Below, piece after piece: positions 8,497 through 9,079 of a stretch of DNA of 9,079 nt (its first letter is position 1; each line of letters starts with the position of its first letter). The position numbers and the translations under genes are program-made. This DNA comes from JBDREF01 sp043820045 (GTDB lineage Bacteria; Planctomycetota; Phycisphaerae; Sedimentisphaerales; Anaerobacaceae), in NCBI GenBank assembly GCA_043820045.1, contig JBDREF010000425.1:1-9079 (forward strand), given 5' to 3'. Below the pieces are notes generated by a model that saw only the letters and a program-made list of their open reading frames with translations, did no database searches and was not told the DNA's origin.

Positions 8497-8509
8497 CAGG
8501 AGAGATGCC

Positions 8510-9079
8510 ATGAAGCGAACATGCTGGACCTTAATTGTGACGGCAGTGAGCCTTGTTTGTATCGCCGGCGGGCTGATGCGGGGGAACGATTCGGTTGGTA
8601 TGCGGCTGCCCGGGGCACGGGCGATTATCGAGGCGGCCCGGTATCCTAGTATTCAGGCTGCCATAGATGCCCTGCCGGATGAGGGCGGGGTCGTTCGCCT
8701 GCCGCCGGGGACGTTCGAGATCAGCGAGCCGCTGATGGTTGGCAAGGGTGACGTTCTCATCGCAGGAGCCGGCACCGCCACGCACATAAAAAACGTCAAC
8801 ACCGAGGGCAAGAGTGCATTGTTACTTCAACATCTAAGCGGCGGTGACGATCGCAAATCAGAACTATGGCGGATTCGATTAGCCGACTTTCGCATCACCG
8901 GCAACGAAAAGAGCGGCCACGGAATCGAGGCCCGGCGTATTAACGAAGTCTTTATCGACGGCGTCACCGTCAGCTATCACGGCGGCGACGGCATTCGGCT
9001 GTACTTCTGCTATGAGGATCCTCGAATCTGCAATTCGCTGATGACCTACAACAAAAAGACAGGGCTGAATATGATCGGT
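8510..9079 (+). CDS. Secreted right-handed beta-helix protein, pectate-lyase-like (3' end outside window)
   Basis: The ATG at 8510 follows AGGAGAG by about 6-8 bases. The frame stays open to the right edge, giving the first 190 residues. Residues 1-21 (MKR, hydrophobic core through VSLVCIAGG) form a signal peptide. Residues 46-70, with PSIQAAIDALPDEGGVVRLP and then PGTFEIS, are the opening turn of the pectate lyase superfamily 3/GH28-like parallel beta-helix: IQ-A-A-I-D, then G-G-V-V-x-L-P-P-G-x-F. Later rungs follow the same rhythm: VLIAGAGTATHI, IRLADFRITGNEKSGHGIE, EVFIDGVTVSYHGGDGI. Such proteins are usually polysaccharide lyases, hydrolases or epimerases, but the catalytic residues are not identifiable in this part and the fold alone does not fix the activity. 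The neighbouring sulfatase and rhamnosidase fit a glycan-degrading role. A promoter and inverted repeat lie just upstream. Confidence 0.85.
   Translation, partial: MKRTCWTLIVTAVSLVCIAGGLMRGNDSVGMRLPGARAIIEAARYPSIQAAIDALPDEGGVVRLPPGTFEISEPLMVGKGDVLIAGAGTATHIKNVNTEGKSALLLQHLSGGDDRKSELWRIRLADFRITGNEKSGHGIEARRINEVFIDGVTVSYHGGDGIRLYFCYEDPRICNSLMTYNKKTGLNMIG

Overview
The window reads like chromosomal DNA from a polysaccharide-degrading bacterium, most likely a planctomycete (Phycisphaerae-like). This is an inference from gene content and style: a Tat/lipoprotein sulfatase, an alpha-L-rhamnosidase end, a secreted beta-helix protein, and an ECF sigma factor coupled to a small membrane protein, with moderately GC-rich, loosely packed genes. 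No rRNA, tRNA, CRISPR array, transposase or integrase was seen.

Layout. Bases 2-259 (+) are the 3' end of an alpha-L-rhamnosidase gene, convergent with 298-1170 (-), an unrecognised secreted protein with YSPYA-type repeats. Upstream of that gene is a 507-base stretch (1171-1677) without a confident gene. It holds a promoter-like pair and two clear hairpins, so it looks like a long 5' leader. Next on the minus strand come an iduronate-2-sulfatase-like sulfatase (1678-3135) with its own strong sigma-70-type promoter (3250-3278), then a two-TM membrane protein (3293-3700) whose start codon overlaps the stop of an ECF sigma factor (3700-4236). A 250-base divergent region separates these from the plus-strand genes: transketolase (4490-6520), an 82-base gap with a degenerate heptamer repeat, a GNAT acetyltransferase fused to an acetylpolyamine-amidohydrolase/HDAC-type deacetylase (6603-8330), a regulatory gap, and a right-handed beta-helix (pectate-lyase-like) secreted protein running off the right edge (8510-9079).

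How they fit together. The rhamnosidase, sulfatase and beta-helix protein suit breakdown of sulfated or rhamnose-containing glycans outside the cytoplasm. The ECF sigma/membrane protein pair looks like a surface-sensing regulatory unit. Whether it controls the neighbouring sulfatase cannot be told from sequence. Transketolase and the acetyltransferase-deacetylase fusion may be co-transcribed, but no pathway link is evident. The most unusual item is the fusion of acetyl-transfer and deacetylation domains in one chain. The repeat-bearing secreted protein and its long leader are the least explained parts.
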